DNA of 61,776 nucleotides, taken from NCBI GenBank assembly GCA_938010765.1, contig CALLVX010000011.1, positions 1 through 61,776 of the forward strand, given 5' to 3'. The DNA comes from an uncultured Flavobacteriaceae bacterium. GTDB lineage: Bacteria; Bacteroidota; Bacteroidia; Flavobacteriales; Flavobacteriaceae. The notes under the pieces were generated by a model that ran no database searches, was not told the origin of the DNA, and was given only the letters and a program-made list of their open reading frames with translations. A program made the translations under genes and the position numbers. This document shows, one piece after another, positions 60,945-61,776 of the stretch (its first letter is position 1; each line of letters opens with the position of its first letter).

Positions 60945-61673
60945 ATGAATCTGATTATTGACGCAGGAAACACCTATGTAAAGTATGCTGTCTTCAATAG
61001 GGAGCTACTGGTTTTTCGAAAGGAAAGTGTACTTTCGGAAGTCGTCATGTCGGTTAAGAAAATTTGCGAGCAATACCCTAAAATTGAATGGGCAATACTT
61101 TCAACTGTTAATAATCTAGATACGAAAGTGGTAGTCTTGTTATCGGTTTACTGTAAGTTGCACCAACTCAGTCACCGCAGCGCGGTACCTTTCAAAAATT
61201 CATACGCTTCCCCACAATCATTAGGAGTTGACCGTATTGCGTTGGCTACTGCGGCCTTTTACCACAACCCCAAAGGCAACACTTTGGTCATAGATGCAGG
61301 CACCTGCATTACCTACGATATGGTAAACGATTATGGGGAATATTTGGGCGGGGCTATTTCTCCCGGACTTAATATGCGCTACAAGGCCCTGCATCAACAA
61401 ACCGCTCGCTTACCCTTATTAAGCCCCGAAGAGATTCCCGACTTCATCGGAAATGCCTCTTCAAGTAGTATTCATAGCGGGGTAATTAACGGCTTATGTC
61501 ATGAAATTGAGGGCTTCATAGGGCAATATAATTCCCGTTTCACAGATTTAACAGTTATTTTAACAGGCGGTGATGCTCAATTTTTGTCAAAACGATTAAA
61601 AAATACCATATTTGCGGATTCCAATTTTCTCCTACTAGGGCTGAATTATATACTGGAATACAATAAGCATTAA
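60945..61673 (+). CDS. coaX: Type III pantothenate kinase
   Basis: The 242-residue protein is CoaX, the first enzyme of coenzyme A synthesis, phosphorylating pantothenate with ATP. LIIDAGNTYVKYAVF is the phosphate-1 motif; SLGVDRIALATAAFY and TLVIDAGTCITYDMV (with catalytic Asp) and GGAISPGLNMRYKALH, then LTGGDAQFL, are the other conserved segments. It is full length, and 60901-60944 contains TATAATCTTTG just before the ATG, a near-match to the -7 box (one base too long). Confidence 0.96.
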   Translation: MNLIIDAGNTYVKYAVFNRELLVFRKESVLSEVVMSVKKICEQYPKIEWAILSTVNNLDTKVVVLLSVYCKLHQLSHRSAVPFKNSYASPQSLGVDRIALATAAFYHNPKGNTLVIDAGTCITYDMVNDYGEYLGGAISPGLNMRYKALHQQTARLPLLSPEEIPDFIGNASSSSIHSGVINGLCHEIEGFIGQYNSRFTDLTVILTGGDAQFLSKRLKNTIFADSNFLLLGLNYILEYNKH

Positions 61674-61776
61674 ATGGTAAAAAATCTTATTATTGCTGTA
61701 CTATGTCTTACAGCAGCAGGTGTTTACGCACAGAATGGCACCGTATCTCCCTACTCGTATTTTGGTATCGGTGACT
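61674..61776 (+). CDS. Exported outer-membrane-type protein (partial, cut by window edge)
   Basis: An ATG directly after the coaX stop begins a signal peptide (MVKNLIIAVLCLTAAGVYAQ) followed by NGTVSPYSYFGIGD. In Flavobacteriaceae the gene after coaX usually encodes an outer-membrane protein with an N-terminal 'SPYSxFGIGD' segment, so this is likely the same. Only 34 residues are visible. Confidence 0.75.
   Translation, partial: MVKNLIIAVLCLTAAGVYAQNGTVSPYSYFGIGD

Overview
The window looks like chromosomal DNA from a marine member of the Flavobacteriaceae (Bacteroidetes), of the Maribacter/Zobellia/Arenibacter kind. The evidence is the AT-leaning composition, weak Shine-Dalgarno sites, TAnnTTTG-type -7 promoter boxes, Bacteroidetes-type Tra proteins, a DUF1800/DUF1501/PorP-SprF cluster with a type IX sorting domain, an arsenosugar cluster, and a coaX gene followed by an outer-membrane protein start. 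No species can be named from sequence alone.

Layout. (1) 2-3978: the 3' end of a transposase, then a minus-strand operon tetR - dihaem cytochrome c - iorA - iorB for a periplasmic molybdopterin oxidoreductase, with a clear TetR-type palindrome at the tetR start. (2) 4097-8875: a frameshifted remnant, a LacI regulator with a GH63-type glucosidase lipoprotein, and a cell-wall amidase. (3) 9254-14795: a GT20 (trehalose-phosphate-synthase-like) protein and an 827-residue protein with a glycine-rich membrane hairpin, both ending in a basic tail; a broken TfoX-like gene lies between them. (4) 15071-20040: an orphan WYL domain and a six-gene arsenosugar-type operon (two glycosyltransferases, DUF547, ArsM-like methyltransferase, purine nucleoside phosphorylase, rhodanese). 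(5) 20464-21446: two small charged proteins. (6) 22131-27783: ECF sigma factor, TPR-sensor histidine kinase, LytTR response regulator and acyltransferase. (7) 28275-41132: a compact Bacteroidetes-type type IV secretion system (T4SS): coupling ATPase, M23 peptidase, VirB10/TraM, VirB4/TraG, VirB9/TraN, five small exported proteins, VirB6/TraJ, VirB3/TraF, VirB2/TraE, VirB8/TraK and a PH-domain protein. (8) 41280-50216: seven intact and one frameshifted gene for highly charged, mosaic, partly paralogous proteins. (9) 50448-61776: GH32 lipoprotein, DUF1800/DUF1501/PorP-SPOR, ADP-ribosylglycohydrolase, small-molecule kinase, DinB protein, transposase remnant, tRNA-Phe, coaX.

How it may work together. 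The central 22-50 kb reads as one system. The secretion machine is complete in its main parts, but no relaxase, primase, integrase or partition gene is seen. It is followed by an array of proteins with acidic middles and very basic extreme C-termini ending in one or two hydrophobic residues. The same kind of tail is on the GT20 protein, the 827-residue protein and a coiled-coil protein upstream. I infer a dedicated protein-translocating T4SS with a local substrate repertoire rather than a conjugative element.

Three copies of an unusual promoter element (two CACTTATT half-sites 41-42 bp apart, the second exactly 39 bp upstream of a G followed by a TAnnTTT box) precede the sigma factor gene, the acyltransferase gene and the secretion operon. 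This suggests that the adjacent two-component/LytTR system controls the whole module.
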